Shown: in pieces, positions 1 through 8,821 of the stretch
Layout: every line of letters starts with the position of its first letter
Numbering within the stretch: position 1 is the first letter of the stretch
Assembly: GCF_023008405.1 (NCBI RefSeq)
Contig: NZ_CP095376.1
Span: 5,232,001-5,296,000, forward strand
Source of the DNA: Amycolatopsis sp. FBCC-B4732
Lineage (GTDB): Bacteria; Actinomycetota; Actinomycetes; Mycobacteriales; Pseudonocardiaceae
Length of the DNA: 64,000 nucleotides
Direction of reading: 5' to 3'
The notes under the pieces: model-generated
The model's database searches: none
The model's input: only the letters and a program-made list of their open reading frames with translations
Told to the model about the DNA's origin: nothing
Translations under genes and position numbers: made by a program

Positions 1-214
1 GTGGTCATAGCGTACGAATCGGGCGTCGTGCGGCCGGGACACCTCGCCGGTCAATAACCGACGTGCTCCCGGTCACCCGCGGGAAGTCAGGAGTTCGGCC
101 AGCGGACACCCGGGCGTCACTCCCAGTCCCTGCGCACCACACATGCAGAAGGACTAATAGCACGTGTCCGGAATCCGGGCGCTTACCTCCCGAAGTCCCC
201 CAATGAGGAGAAAC

Positions 215-1609
215 ATGGCTTCGCTGTTCGCCGGCCGCCGCCGGTGGCTGGTCGCGGGCGCACTCGGCGCCGCGCTGGTCGCCGCCGCCCCCGTCGCCCT
301 GGCCACCAACGGCTCCGACAACGCCGACGCGCGCTCATCCGCCGGCACCGGTGACCGCACGAACGACGTCCGTTCGGCGATCCAGGGCGGGCACGCCCGC
401 AACGTGATCCTGTTCATCGGCGACGGCATGGGTCAGTCGGAGATCACCGCCGCCCGCAACTACGAGCGCGGCGCCGCCGGCCGGCTCGCGATGGACGAGC
501 TGCCGCTCACCGGCGACTACACGACGTACGCCGTGGAGCAGAACAACCCGGCCAAGCCGAACTACGTGACCGACTCGGCCGCGTCCGGCACCGGCTGGGC
601 CACCGGCACCAAGACCTACAACGGCGCGATCTCCGTCGACGCGTACGGCAACGACGTCCCGACGATCCTCGAGATCGCCAAGCGCAACGGCCTGCGCACC
701 GGCGACGTCACCACCGCCGAGGTCCAGGACGCGACCCCGGCCGTGCTCGGCTCGCACGTCGTCAACCGCGACTGCAAGGGCCCGGTCGAGACGACCGCGA
801 AGTGCGCGAAGAACGCCAAGGAGAACGGCGGCCTCGGCTCGATCTCCGAGCAGCTGGTGCAGACCCGCCCCGACGTCCTGCTGGGCGGCGGCGCGAAGTA
901 CTTCAACCAGCCGGTGACGGCGGGCAAGTTCAAGGGCAAGACCGTGCTGGAGCAGGCCAAGGCGGCCGGCTACAACGTCGTGAACACCGCGGCCGACCTG
1001 GCGAAGGCGCCGAAGGGCAAGCCGGTCCTCGGCCTGTTCGCCGAGGGCAACATGCCGGTCAACTGGACCGGCCCGGCGGCCGTCCACGGCGGCACCGCGC
1101 CGACCCGCTGCGCCACGAACGCGAACCTGCCCAAGACCCAGCCGAAGCTGGCCGACCAGACCCGCAAGGCGCTCGAGCTGCTCGACGACCGCCGTGCGGA
1201 CAAGGGCTTCTTCCTCCAGGTCGAGGGCGCGAGCATCGACAAGCAGGACCACGCGGCCGACCCGTGCGGCCAGATCGGCGAGACGGTCGACTTCGACGCG
1301 GCGATCGCGGCGGGTACGGCGTTCGCCCGCAGCCACCCCGACACCCTGGTGCTGGTGACCGCCGACCACGGCCACAGCAGCCAGATCGTCGAGCCGACGG
1401 CCACCCCGGGCCTGACCGCGACGCTCGTCACCAACGAGGGCGCGAACATGACGCTGGCCTACGGCACCGCGGAGACCGGCGGCTCGCAGTCGCACACCGG
1501 TACCCAGGTGCGCATCGCGGGTCTCGGCCCGCAGGCGGCCAACATCGTCGGGCTGACCAACCAGACCGACCTCTTCGGGACCCTGAAGCGGGCCCTGAAG
1601 CTGCGCTGA
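215..1609 (+). CDS. phoA: Secreted alkaline phosphatase (PhoA family)
   Basis: Predicted exported phosphomonoesterase that releases phosphate from organic esters outside the cell. 464 residues from the ATG at 215, chosen because GAGGAG (205-210) lies 4 nt upstream; in-frame GTG 164 and ATG 203 are alternatives. A basic start (GRRR) and a hydrophobic stretch to about residue 31 ending ALA form a signal peptide. FIGDGMG (about 67-73) carries a metal-binding Asp, DSAASG (120-125) the Ser that becomes phosphorylated, and a late TADHGHSSQ segment more zinc ligands. The gene stands alone and ends at a strong hairpin. I see no convincing PHO box in the 214 bases upstream, so phosphate control is only likely from the family. 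Family call is firm. Confidence 0.92.
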   Translation: MASLFAGRRRWLVAGALGAALVAAAPVALATNGSDNADARSSAGTGDRTNDVRSAIQGGHARNVILFIGDGMGQSEITAARNYERGAAGRLAMDELPLTGDYTTYAVEQNNPAKPNYVTDSAASGTGWATGTKTYNGAISVDAYGNDVPTILEIAKRNGLRTGDVTTAEVQDATPAVLGSHVVNRDCKGPVETTAKCAKNAKENGGLGSISEQLVQTRPDVLLGGGAKYFNQPVTAGKFKGKTVLEQAKAAGYNVVNTAADLAKAPKGKPVLGLFAEGNMPVNWTGPAAVHGGTAPTRCATNANLPKTQPKLADQTRKALELLDDRRADKGFFLQVEGASIDKQDHAADPCGQIGETVDFDAAIAAGTAFARSHPDTLVLVTADHGHSSQIVEPTATPGLTATLVTNEGANMTLAYGTAETGGSQSHTGTQVRIAGLGPQAANIVGLTNQTDLFGTLKRALKLR

Positions 1610-1616
1610 GCGTGGT

Positions 1617-1652
1617 GGGGCAGGCCCCCGGTCCGTTCCGGCGGCCTGCCCC
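1617..1652 (+). terminator. Hairpin terminator after phoA
   Basis: Perfect 10-bp inverted repeat, GGGGCAGGCC (1617-1626) and GGCCTGCCCC (1643-1652), with a 16-nt loop, starting 7 nt after the phosphatase stop. There is no T tract, as is common for actinomycete terminators. Confidence 0.7.
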
Positions 1653-1713
1653 ATGCCCCCTGGCGTCCCGGCTCCCTAGCGTGGGGAACACCGAGACACC
1701 AGGGGGTTTTCTC

Positions 1714-2838
1714 ATGCGGAAGTCTTTGCGGATCATCACGGCCGGCACGCTCGCCGCCCTGCTCGCGGCCACGACGGCGGCACCGGCGCTGGCGGCCGGG
1801 TCACCGGTGGCCGGGTCACCGGTGACCGGCTCGCCGGTGCAGGCGAGCCTGGACGTCCTGACCGGCCAGGACGGCGTCCCGGGCGCGGCGGCGGTGGTCC
1901 AGGACGGCGCCCGGACGCGGGTCACGCGCAGCGGCGCCGGCGACGTCACCACCGGGAAACTGTTCCCGCGCAACGGTTCCTTCCGCGCGGGCAGCGTCAC
2001 GAAGACGTTCGTGGCGACGGTCGTGCTGCAGCTCGTGGGCGAGGGCCGGGTGAAGCTGGACGCGCCGGTTTCGCAGTACCTGCCCGGGTTGCTGCCGGAC
2101 CACCGGATCACCGTGCGGCAGCTGCTGCAGCACACGAGCGGGCTCTACAACTACACCGACGACCTCGACCTGGCGGACCCGGAGGCGTTGCGCCACCGCG
2201 GCGCCGAGCCGGCCGAGCTGGTGGCGATGGCCCTGAAGCACCCGGCGCTGTTCCCGCCGGGCACCGGGTGGTCGTACTCGAACACGAACTACATCGTGGC
2301 GGGGATGCTCGTCGAGCGCGTCACGGGGCAGCCGCTGGACACCTCGATCGCGCACCGCATCACCCGGCCGCTCGGCTTGCGCGACACGTACCTGCCCCGC
2401 CGCGGCGACGAAAAGCTGCCGTCCCCGCACGCGGTCGGGTACGCCCCGATCGGCGGGAAGCTGGTGGACTTCAGCGACTTCGACGCGACGATCGCGGGCG
2501 CGGCGGGCGGCTTGGTGAGTACCCCGGCCGACCTGGACCGGTTCTACGGCGCTTTGCTGGGCGGGCGGTTGCTGCGCCCGGCCGAGCTGACGGAGATGCG
2601 CCGCACGGTCCCCGCCGAGCTGGGGGTCCCGGGCGCGCGGTACGGGCTGGGGCTGGGGAGCATTCCGGTGTCGTGCGGGCAGTTCTGGGGGCACGAAGGC
2701 GGGATCATCGGCTTCACGAACCTGGCGGGCGTCGGTCCGGGCGGACGCCGGGCAACGGTGGTGCTGAACGAGAACCCGACCCCGGCGGAGACGAGCGGCC
2801 ACCTCCTGGCGGCGATGGACGCGGCGGTGTGCTCGTAG
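1714..2838 (+). CDS. Secreted serine hydrolase, class C beta-lactamase / DD-carboxypeptidase-like
   Basis: 374 residues with a signal peptide (MRKSLR, hydrophobic core, cut near ALAA, residue 28). The penicillin-binding-protein catalytic triad is visible: SVTK (S94/K97) as SxxK, YSN (188-190) as YxN, and HEG near residue 330 in the KTG position. Such proteins act outside the cell as D-Ala-D-Ala carboxypeptidases, esterases or peptidases; the HEG form is typical of the esterase/peptidase branch rather than true beta-lactamases. Just after the signal peptide is a short tandem repeat GSPVAGSPVTGSPV (1799-1840). TAGCGT at about 1678 may be a -10 box. Substrate cannot be told from the sequence. 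Confidence 0.85.
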   Translation: MRKSLRIITAGTLAALLAATTAAPALAAGSPVAGSPVTGSPVQASLDVLTGQDGVPGAAAVVQDGARTRVTRSGAGDVTTGKLFPRNGSFRAGSVTKTFVATVVLQLVGEGRVKLDAPVSQYLPGLLPDHRITVRQLLQHTSGLYNYTDDLDLADPEALRHRGAEPAELVAMALKHPALFPPGTGWSYSNTNYIVAGMLVERVTGQPLDTSIAHRITRPLGLRDTYLPRRGDEKLPSPHAVGYAPIGGKLVDFSDFDATIAGAAGGLVSTPADLDRFYGALLGGRLLRPAELTEMRRTVPAELGVPGARYGLGLGSIPVSCGQFWGHEGGIIGFTNLAGVGPGGRRATVVLNENPTPAETSGHLLAAMDAAVCS

Positions 2839-2991
2839 GCCGGAGGGCCGGAGGGCCGGAACTGTCGGTGGTGACCGGTAGCGTGGAAATGGGGGCGCAG
2901 CCGCGGCTGCACTCCCGTGTCCAGCACCGGCGCGGCGAGAACCCGGCCTCCGCCCAGCTCGGCGCCGCCTCGCCGGGAGCCGACGCAGCGC

Positions 2992-3489
2992 TCAGGGCAG
3001 CAGGTCGAGCGCCTCGGTCCACGAGCGCCGGGGATCCAACCGGTGCAGCGTTACCCCGGCTTCCGACAGGGTGTCGAGGTGGCGCTGCCACGCCGGGTGG
3101 TGGACCCGGGTCTGCTGGATCTGGTACGCCACCACGATCGTGATCCCCGGCGCGCCCAGCACGTCGCCCAGCACCGTCAGGGCCTGGTTGTCCGCGATGC
3201 CCAGCGCCAGCTTCGCCACCGAGTTGGCCGACGCCGGGGCGAACAGGAACACCTCCGGGTCCGGGTGCGGCCGCGGCTCGCCCGGGAGGCGGGAGACGCT
3301 GCGGACCGGCAGGTCGGAGCACGCCGCGACCTCGTCGAGTGCGCCCGCGGACTCCAGCCAGCTCATCGCGGTCGGCGTCAACGTGATTGCCGTCCGCCAG
3401 CCGCGCTCCGCGGCGGGGCGGGCCAGCTCGGCGGCGAACCGGACGTCCAGTCCGCCGCACGAGCCAGCCACCAGGCCGAGGGTTCTCAC
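2992..3489 (-). CDS. Flavoprotein-family protein (UbiX/CoaC-like fold)
   Basis: 165 residues starting at GTG 3489, which overlaps the rsmB stop (GTGA), so translation is coupled to rsmB. The N-terminus LGLVAGSCGG and the central FAPASANSVAKLALGIADNQALT segment are typical of the flavoprotein fold that binds FMN (PPC decarboxylase, UbiX, EpiD). The DNQALT element corresponds to the substrate loop of that fold. No partner domain is present and the substrate is unknown. It is last in the fmt-rsmB run. The 150 bases between it and the convergent serine hydrolase hold only short GC-rich repeats and a 14-bp palindrome at 2897. Confidence 0.72.
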   Translation of the reverse strand: MRTLGLVAGSCGGLDVRFAAELARPAAERGWRTAITLTPTAMSWLESAGALDEVAACSDLPVRSVSRLPGEPRPHPDPEVFLFAPASANSVAKLALGIADNQALTVLGDVLGAPGITIVVAYQIQQTRVHHPAWQRHLDTLSEAGVTLHRLDPRRSWTEALDLLP

Positions 3490-4910
3490 GGCTTGCGCAG
3501 CACGCCGCAGAACATCGCGTCCGTGCCGTGGCGGTGCGGCCACAGCTGGACGTACGGGCCGTCGCCGAGCTCCGGGACGCCCGGGAACAACCCGCGCGCG
3601 TCCAGCACCTCGGCCTTCAGCCGGCGCGCGGTCTCCGTCAGCACGCCTTCGGTCTCGGCGAGGTGCGGCGAGCAGACGACGTACGTCAGCGCGCCGCCGG
3701 GCCGCAGCAGGGCGTAGGCCGCGTTGATCAGCTCGCCCTGCAGCTTCGTCAGGTCGGCGACGTCGGACGGCTGACGCCGCCAGCGTGCTTCCGGCCGCCG
3801 CCGCAGGGCGCCGAGGCCGCTGCACGGCGCGTCGACGAGGATCCGGTCGTAGCCCGGCTCGAGGCCGCTCTCGCGACCGTCGGCGACGTGCACCTTCACC
3901 GGCAGCCCGGTCGTGGCCTTCTCGACGAGCTTCGCGCGGTGCGGCGCGATCTCGACGGCGTCCACGGTGGCCCCGCTCAGCGCCGCCAGCGCGCCGAGCA
4001 GCGCGGCCTTGCCGCCGGGGCCCGCGCACAGGTCGAGCCAGCGCTCGTCGGTGCCTTCGACCGGCACCTTCGTCGCGGCGATCGCACAGAGCTGGCTGCC
4101 CTCGTCCTGGACCGCCGCGAGCCGCTCGCGGACCGGCTCCATGCCGGCCGGGTCGCCGGCGCCCGCGGGCAGGTGGACGCCGTAGGGCGAGTACGGCGCC
4201 GGGTCGCCGCCGGTGATCGCGGCCAGCTCGTCGGCGCTGATCTCGCCGGGACGGGCGACGAGGTGCACCTCGGGCCGCGCGTCGTCGGCTTCGAGCGCGG
4301 CCTTGAGGCCGGCGCCCTTGTCGCCCAGCGCTTCGGCGAACGAGCGGGCGATCCAGCGCGGGTGCGCGGTCCGCAGCGCGTAGGCCCCGATCGGGTCGGC
4401 CGCGTCGTCCGGCGCGAGCTCGTCGAGCCACGCCGCTTCGTCCTTTTCGGACACCTTGCGCATGACGGCGTTCGCGAAACCCGTTGCCCACGAACCCCCT
4501 TCCGCGCGCACGAGGTCCACAGTGGACGTCACGGCGGCGTGCTCGGGGATGCGCGTGCGCAACAGCTGGTAGACGCCGAGGCGCAGCGCGTCGAGCACCG
4601 CGGGGTCGGTCTGCGAGAGCGGCCGCTCCGCGCACGACTCGATGACGGCGTCGAGCAGCCCCTGGGCGCGCGAAGCGCCGTACGCGAGTTCGGTGGCCAG
4701 CGCCGCGTCGCGGCCGGTGATCCGCCGCTCGCGCAGCAGGTCCGGCAGGACGAGGTTGGCGTAGGCGTCCTTGGTCCGCACGGCCGCGAGGACGTCGAAC
4801 GCGGCCTGCCGGGCCGGGTCCACCGACGGCGGGCGGCGCGGGCCTTCCTTGCGCGGCGCCGGGCGGCCCCGCTGCGGCCGTGACGGACGTCGTTCCCTAT
4901 TGTCGTTCAC
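3486..4910 (-). CDS. rsmB: 16S rRNA m5C967 methyltransferase RsmB
   Basis: SAM-dependent methyltransferase making 5-methylcytosine in 16S rRNA. 474 residues from GTG 4910, which overlaps the fmt stop (GTGA). After a basic tail comes a NusB-like RNA-binding domain (about 30-170), then the Rossmann methyltransferase domain: [11 protein letters not shown] (SAM binding), DAPCSG with one catalytic Cys and VVCSPH with the second. Length is usual for the family. The fmt-rsmB order is the conserved one, coupling initiator-tRNA formylation and rRNA modification in one transcript. Confidence 0.94.
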   Translation of the reverse strand: MNDNRERRPSRPQRGRPAPRKEGPRRPPSVDPARQAAFDVLAAVRTKDAYANLVLPDLLRERRITGRDAALATELAYGASRAQGLLDAVIESCAERPLSQTDPAVLDALRLGVYQLLRTRIPEHAAVTSTVDLVRAEGGSWATGFANAVMRKVSEKDEAAWLDELAPDDAADPIGAYALRTAHPRWIARSFAEALGDKGAGLKAALEADDARPEVHLVARPGEISADELAAITGGDPAPYSPYGVHLPAGAGDPAGMEPVRERLAAVQDEGSQLCAIAATKVPVEGTDERWLDLCAGPGGKAALLGALAALSGATVDAVEIAPHRAKLVEKATTGLPVKVHVADGRESGLEPGYDRILVDAPCSGLGALRRRPEARWRRQPSDVADLTKLQGELINAAYALLRPGGALTYVVCSPHLAETEGVLTETARRLKAEVLDARGLFPGVPELGDGPYVQLWPHRHGTDAMFCGVLRKP

Positions 4911-5833
4911 CGGAGGCGCTCTCCCTGGTCGATCCTCGTACCGCGCGCCCAGTCGGTGGCCGCCATCCGTTTCTTGCCGGGTGCCTGGACGTCGCCGAGC
5001 CGCAGCGGCTTCGTCGCCGTCCCGACCAGCACCCGTTTGCGCTCGACGACGATCTCGCCCGGCGGCGGGCCGGGCTCGTCGAGCACCGTGACCGGGCCGA
5101 GCTTGAAGCGCTCGCCGCGGAACTCCGCCCACGCGCCCGGGTCCGGCGTGACCGACCGGATCTGCCGGTCGACCGCCGAGGCCGGGTCGGCGAAGGACAC
5201 GCGCGCGTCCTCGACCGTCACCTTCGGCGCGTAGCTGAGGCCCTCGGCGGGCTGCTCGCGCGCGACCAGGCTGCCGTCGGCGAGACCGTCCATGGTGGAC
5301 AGCAGCAGCTTCGCCCCGGACTCCGCGAGCCGCCCGAGCAGGCCGCCCGCCGTGTCGGTGGCGCCGATGGCCTCGGTGACGACGCCGTAGACCGGGCCCG
5401 CGTCCAGCTCCTTGACGATCCGGAACGTCGAGGCCCCGGTGATCTCGTCGCCGGCCCGGATCGCGGCCTGGACCGGCGCGGCGCCGCGCCACGCGGGCAG
5501 CAGCGAGAAGTGCAGGTTCACCCAGCCGAGCCGCGGGATGTCGAGGGCGGCCTGTGGCAGCAACGCCCCGTAGGCGACGACCGGGCAGGCGTCCGGCGCG
5601 AGCTCGGTGAGCCGCGCGAGGAAGGCGGGATCACCGGCGCGGGCGGGCGTGAGGACCTCGATGCCGTGCTCGTCGGCGAGCGCGCCGACGGGCGACCGCA
5701 CGACCCGGCGGCCGCGGCCGGCCTGCGCATCGGGACGGGTGACGACCGCGACGACCTCGTGCCGCCCGGAGTCGAGCAGCGCGCGCAGCGCGGGGACCGC
5801 CGGTTCGGGAGTGCCGGCGAAGACGAGCTTCAT
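4907..5833 (-). CDS. fmt: Methionyl-tRNA formyltransferase
   Basis: Transfers a formyl group from 10-formyl-tetrahydrofolate to Met-tRNAi for bacterial initiation. 308 residues, the normal size. The catalytic domain shows [12 protein letters not shown] at the start, the formyltransferase signature [15 protein letters not shown] with its Asn-His pair, and the downstream catalytic Asp in KELDAGPVY. The C-terminal OB-like tRNA domain follows. It starts at ATG 5833 and is the first gene of fmt-rsmB-flavoprotein. In mycobacteria fmt lies a few genes from priA; here the bex cluster and several secreted-protein genes separate them. Confidence 0.95.
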   Translation of the reverse strand: MKLVFAGTPEPAVPALRALLDSGRHEVVAVVTRPDAQAGRGRRVVRSPVGALADEHGIEVLTPARAGDPAFLARLTELAPDACPVVAYGALLPQAALDIPRLGWVNLHFSLLPAWRGAAPVQAAIRAGDEITGASTFRIVKELDAGPVYGVVTEAIGATDTAGGLLGRLAESGAKLLLSTMDGLADGSLVAREQPAEGLSYAPKVTVEDARVSFADPASAVDRQIRSVTPDPGAWAEFRGERFKLGPVTVLDEPGPPPGEIVVERKRVLVGTATKPLRLGDVQAPGKKRMAATDWARGTRIDQGERLR

Positions 5834-5871
5834 CGGCCCACCCCCGGCGGGAGCGGGGTTTCAGGTGGCTG

Positions 5872-5909
5872 GAACATCGGGGCCGAGTCTAGAAGGCCCC
5901 GATGTTCCC
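5872..5909 (-). terminator. Hairpin terminator of ggt
   Basis: Perfect 14-bp inverted repeat (5872-5885 and 5896-5909) with a 10-nt loop, between the end of ggt (5924) and the start of fmt (5833). It is placed to stop ggt transcripts before the fmt operon. Confidence 0.8.
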
Positions 5910-5923
5910 GGCGCGCTCGCGCC

Positions 5924-7723
5924 CTACCAGTGCGCGGGCCACACCACCTGTGCCGCGCCGATGCCGCGCCGGACCGGTTCCGCCGCGGCCAGCCAGCGGC
6001 CGTCGCGCAGGTGCTCCACTCCCGTGGCCGCGCCGATCTCCGCCGGGGCCGTCGAGAAGCCCTGGCCGCGAGCCCGCAGCTCCGCCGTCTCGGGCTGGTC
6101 CAGGAACGCCTGCTCGACCTGGGCGGCCGCCGAGTTGCGCTGCGATGCCCGCGGGGCCGCGATCGCGTCCTCCAGGGACAACCCCCGGTCCAGGCGGCCG
6201 AGGATCACCTGCAGGACCGTCGTGATGATCGACGCGCCACCCGGGGAGCCCGTCGCGAAGAGCGGGCGGCCGTGGTCGAGGACGATCGTCGGGGCCATCG
6301 ACGAGCGCGGGCGCTTGCCCGGGCCCGGCAGGTTCGGGTCGGGGACGCCCGGCGTCACCGGCGTGAACGAGAAGTCGGTCAGCTCGTTGTTGAGCAGGAA
6401 CCCCCGGCCCGGCACGACGATGCCGCTGCCGCCCTCCTGCTCGATCGTCAGCGTGTACGCGACGACGTTGCCCCACTTGTCGGCGACCGTCAGGTGGGTG
6501 GTGTTCTCGCCCTCGTACGGCGTCGGCGCGGCGGCGGCACCCGCGGCGCACGGTGCCGGGTGGCGCGGGTCGGCCGGGGCGACCGGGCTGGTGGCCGCCT
6601 TGTCCTTCGAGATCAGGCAGGCCCGCGTGTCGGCGAAACGCTGGCTGAGCAGTTCGCGCGCCGGGACGTCGACGAACGCCGGGTCGCCGATCCAGCGGTT
6701 GCGGTCGGCGAAGGCGAACCGGGTCGACTCCAGGAAGTACTGCAGGTAGTCGGCCTTGCTCGCGTGCTTCAGGTCGAAGTTCTCGAGGATGTTGAGCGCC
6801 TCGGCGACGGTCAGCCCGCCGGACGACGGCGCCGGCATACCGTAGACGTCGAGTCCGTGGTAGCCGGTCTGCGTCGGGCGGCGCTCGATCGCTTCGTAGG
6901 CGGCCAGGTCGCCGGTGGTGAGCTTGCCGGGCCGGACGTTCAGCGTCGAGGCCGGGTCGACCGGCGGCTTCTGCACGGTCTTCGCGATGTCCGCGCCGAT
7001 CGGGCCGCGGTACAGCGCGCCGACGCCCTGGCGTTCGAGCTGCGCGTACGTCGCCGCGAGGTCGGGGTTGCGGAAGACCGTCCCGGGGGCCGGCGGGGCG
7101 CCGTCCGGCAGGTACAGCGAGCGCGTCGACGGGAACGCCGAGAACCGCGCCGCGTTGTTCGCGATCTGCGTCTGGAACGTCGAGTCGACGACGAAGCCGT
7201 TCCGCGCGAGGTTCTCGGCGGGCTTCAGCGACCTCGCCAGCGAGCGCGTCCCCCACTTGCGCAGCGCCTCGGACCAGGTCGCCGGCGTGCCCGGCACCCC
7301 GACGCTGAGCCCGCTGGTGACGGCGTCGTTGAACGGCAGCGGCTGACCGTTCTCGACGAACAGGTTCGCGTCCGCGGTCTTCGGCGCCGTCTCGCGGCCG
7401 TCCAAAGTGTGCACGCGGTGCGTCTTGGCGTCGTAGTAGACGAAGAAGCCGCCCCCGCCGACGCCGGCGGAGAAGGGGTCGGTGACCCCGAGCGCGGCGG
7501 CGACCGCGACGGCCGCGTCGACGGCGTTGCCGCCGTCGCGCAGGACCTGGGTGCCGATCGCGGTGGCGTCGGCGTCGATGCTGGCCACGGCCCCGCCGAA
7601 GCCGACGGCGACCGGCGACTTGGGGGTGGGCGTGGCCGCGGTGGCGGGCCCGCTCGCGACGGTGGTGACGAGCGCGGCGGCAGCGGCGATGACGAGGGTT
7701 CGGCGGCATCTGAGCGCGGGCAT
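5924..7723 (-). CDS. ggt: Secreted gamma-glutamyltranspeptidase
   Basis: Cleaves gamma-glutamyl bonds of glutathione-like compounds and transfers or hydrolyses the glutamyl group. 599 residues with a signal peptide ending near ATA (about residue 30). The family marks are GVGGGGFFVYYD in the large subunit, ENTTHLTV (about residue 405) with the Thr that performs autocleavage and becomes the N-terminal nucleophile of the small subunit, and the glycine-rich GSPGGASIITTV near the C-terminus. It is likely processed to two chains. It is transcribed alone, divergently from the GH25 lysozyme, and ends at a strong hairpin. Confidence 0.93.
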   Translation of the reverse strand: MPALRCRRTLVIAAAAALVTTVASGPATAATPTPKSPVAVGFGGAVASIDADATAIGTQVLRDGGNAVDAAVAVAAALGVTDPFSAGVGGGGFFVYYDAKTHRVHTLDGRETAPKTADANLFVENGQPLPFNDAVTSGLSVGVPGTPATWSEALRKWGTRSLARSLKPAENLARNGFVVDSTFQTQIANNAARFSAFPSTRSLYLPDGAPPAPGTVFRNPDLAATYAQLERQGVGALYRGPIGADIAKTVQKPPVDPASTLNVRPGKLTTGDLAAYEAIERRPTQTGYHGLDVYGMPAPSSGGLTVAEALNILENFDLKHASKADYLQYFLESTRFAFADRNRWIGDPAFVDVPARELLSQRFADTRACLISKDKAATSPVAPADPRHPAPCAAGAAAAPTPYEGENTTHLTVADKWGNVVAYTLTIEQEGGSGIVVPGRGFLLNNELTDFSFTPVTPGVPDPNLPGPGKRPRSSMAPTIVLDHGRPLFATGSPGGASIITTVLQVILGRLDRGLSLEDAIAAPRASQRNSAAAQVEQAFLDQPETAELRARGQGFSTAPAEIGAATGVEHLRDGRWLAAAEPVRRGIGAAQVVWPAHW

Positions 7724-7927
7724 GCGGGCGAGTCTGCCCCCTGGTTCCCCTGCCTACAAGACGCCAACGGGGCCGATACACCCGTTTCGTCAGCTTTTCA
7801 CACAGTTCAGGGGTTCCGGAAATTAAATCACATGGAGCAGTGACGTTGCCGTCCTCGCTGTAACAGAATCGTGCGGCGCGGCCTGCACACCGCGCACAGC
7901 GAGGGCAACCGGAAGGAACAACTCACC

Positions 7928-8743
7928 ATGACTGCACCACGACGGTGGCGCCGCCTGCTCGGCGCCGCACTCGCGGTCTCGACCTCCCTGCTGGTCGCGA
8001 CCGCCCCCGGCGCCGAGGCTTCGCCGCCGCTCCCCCAGCAAGACGCCACCGGCAACCACGAGATGGGCGCGGCGATCCGGGCCCACGACGGGGTCGCCCC
8101 GGCCGGCCTGGCCCCGGCGTCGGTGGACGCGAGCGTCCCCGGCATCGATGTAAGCGCTTACCAGGGGAACGTCAACTGGGCGTCGTACTGGAGCGCGGGC
8201 AAGAAGTTCGCCTACGTCAAGGCGACCGAGGGCACCGGCTACACGAACGCGTACTTCAGCCAGCAGTACACGGGTTCCTACAACGTCGGCATGATCCGCG
8301 GCGCGTACCACTACGGCCGCCCGGACACCTCGGGCGGCGCAGCGCAGGCCGACTACTTCGTCGCCCACGGCGGCGGCTGGTCGAAGGACGGCAAGACGCT
8401 TCCCGGCACGCTCGACATCGAGTGGGGCCCGAACAACGCCTGCTACGGCAAGACCCCCGCGCAGATGGTCGCGTGGATCAAGGCGTTCAGCGACGAGTAC
8501 CACGCGAAGACGACCCGCTGGCCGGTGATCTACACGGCGACGAGCTGGTGGAGCCAGTGCACCGGCAACACCGGCGACTTCAGCTCGACGAACCCGCTGT
8601 GGGTGGCTCGGTACGCCTCTTCGGCGGGCACGCTGCCGTACAACTGGGGCTTTTACACGTTCTGGCAGTACAGCTCCTCGCCGATCGACCAGGACAGCTT
8701 CAGCGCGGACATCTCGCGCCTGAAGGTGCTGGCGACCGGCTGA
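7928..8743 (+). CDS. Secreted GH25 lysozyme (muramidase)
   Basis: Hydrolyses the beta-1,4 MurNAc-GlcNAc bond of peptidoglycan. 271 residues from ATG 7928, chosen because GGAAGGA (7911-7917) precedes it and a signal peptide (APRRWRR, hydrophobic core, ASP cut near 35) follows. The catalytic Asp is in GIDVSAYQG and the acidic pair in LDIEWG; FWQYSS near the end is the usual closing strand. A propeptide-like stretch separates the signal peptide from the catalytic domain and no cell-wall-binding repeats are present. The roughly 200-bp divergent region shared with ggt is AT-richer, but I could not place promoter boxes in it. Confidence 0.92.
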   Translation: MTAPRRWRRLLGAALAVSTSLLVATAPGAEASPPLPQQDATGNHEMGAAIRAHDGVAPAGLAPASVDASVPGIDVSAYQGNVNWASYWSAGKKFAYVKATEGTGYTNAYFSQQYTGSYNVGMIRGAYHYGRPDTSGGAAQADYFVAHGGGWSKDGKTLPGTLDIEWGPNNACYGKTPAQMVAWIKAFSDEYHAKTTRWPVIYTATSWWSQCTGNTGDFSSTNPLWVARYASSAGTLPYNWGFYTFWQYSSSPIDQDSFSADISRLKVLATG

Positions 8744-8821
8744 TCCCGACTTACCGGGGTTACGCGGGTGGCGCGGTCGCGGAAGACTCGGCCGCGTCAC
8801 CCACGCCGTGGAGGGAACCCC

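Noticed and set aside
1..214. PHO box upstream of the alkaline phosphatase
   Set aside because: Only scattered matches to the 11-bp direct repeat units; spacing does not fit.
2839..2991. Terminator between the serine hydrolase and flavoprotein genes
   Set aside because: Only a 14-bp palindrome without a loop (2897-2910) and short GGCCGGAG repeats; not convincing as a hairpin.
4880..7843. 987-codon plus-strand open frame opposite fmt and ggt
   Set aside because: Shadow of two clear minus-strand genes, crossing the ggt terminator between them.
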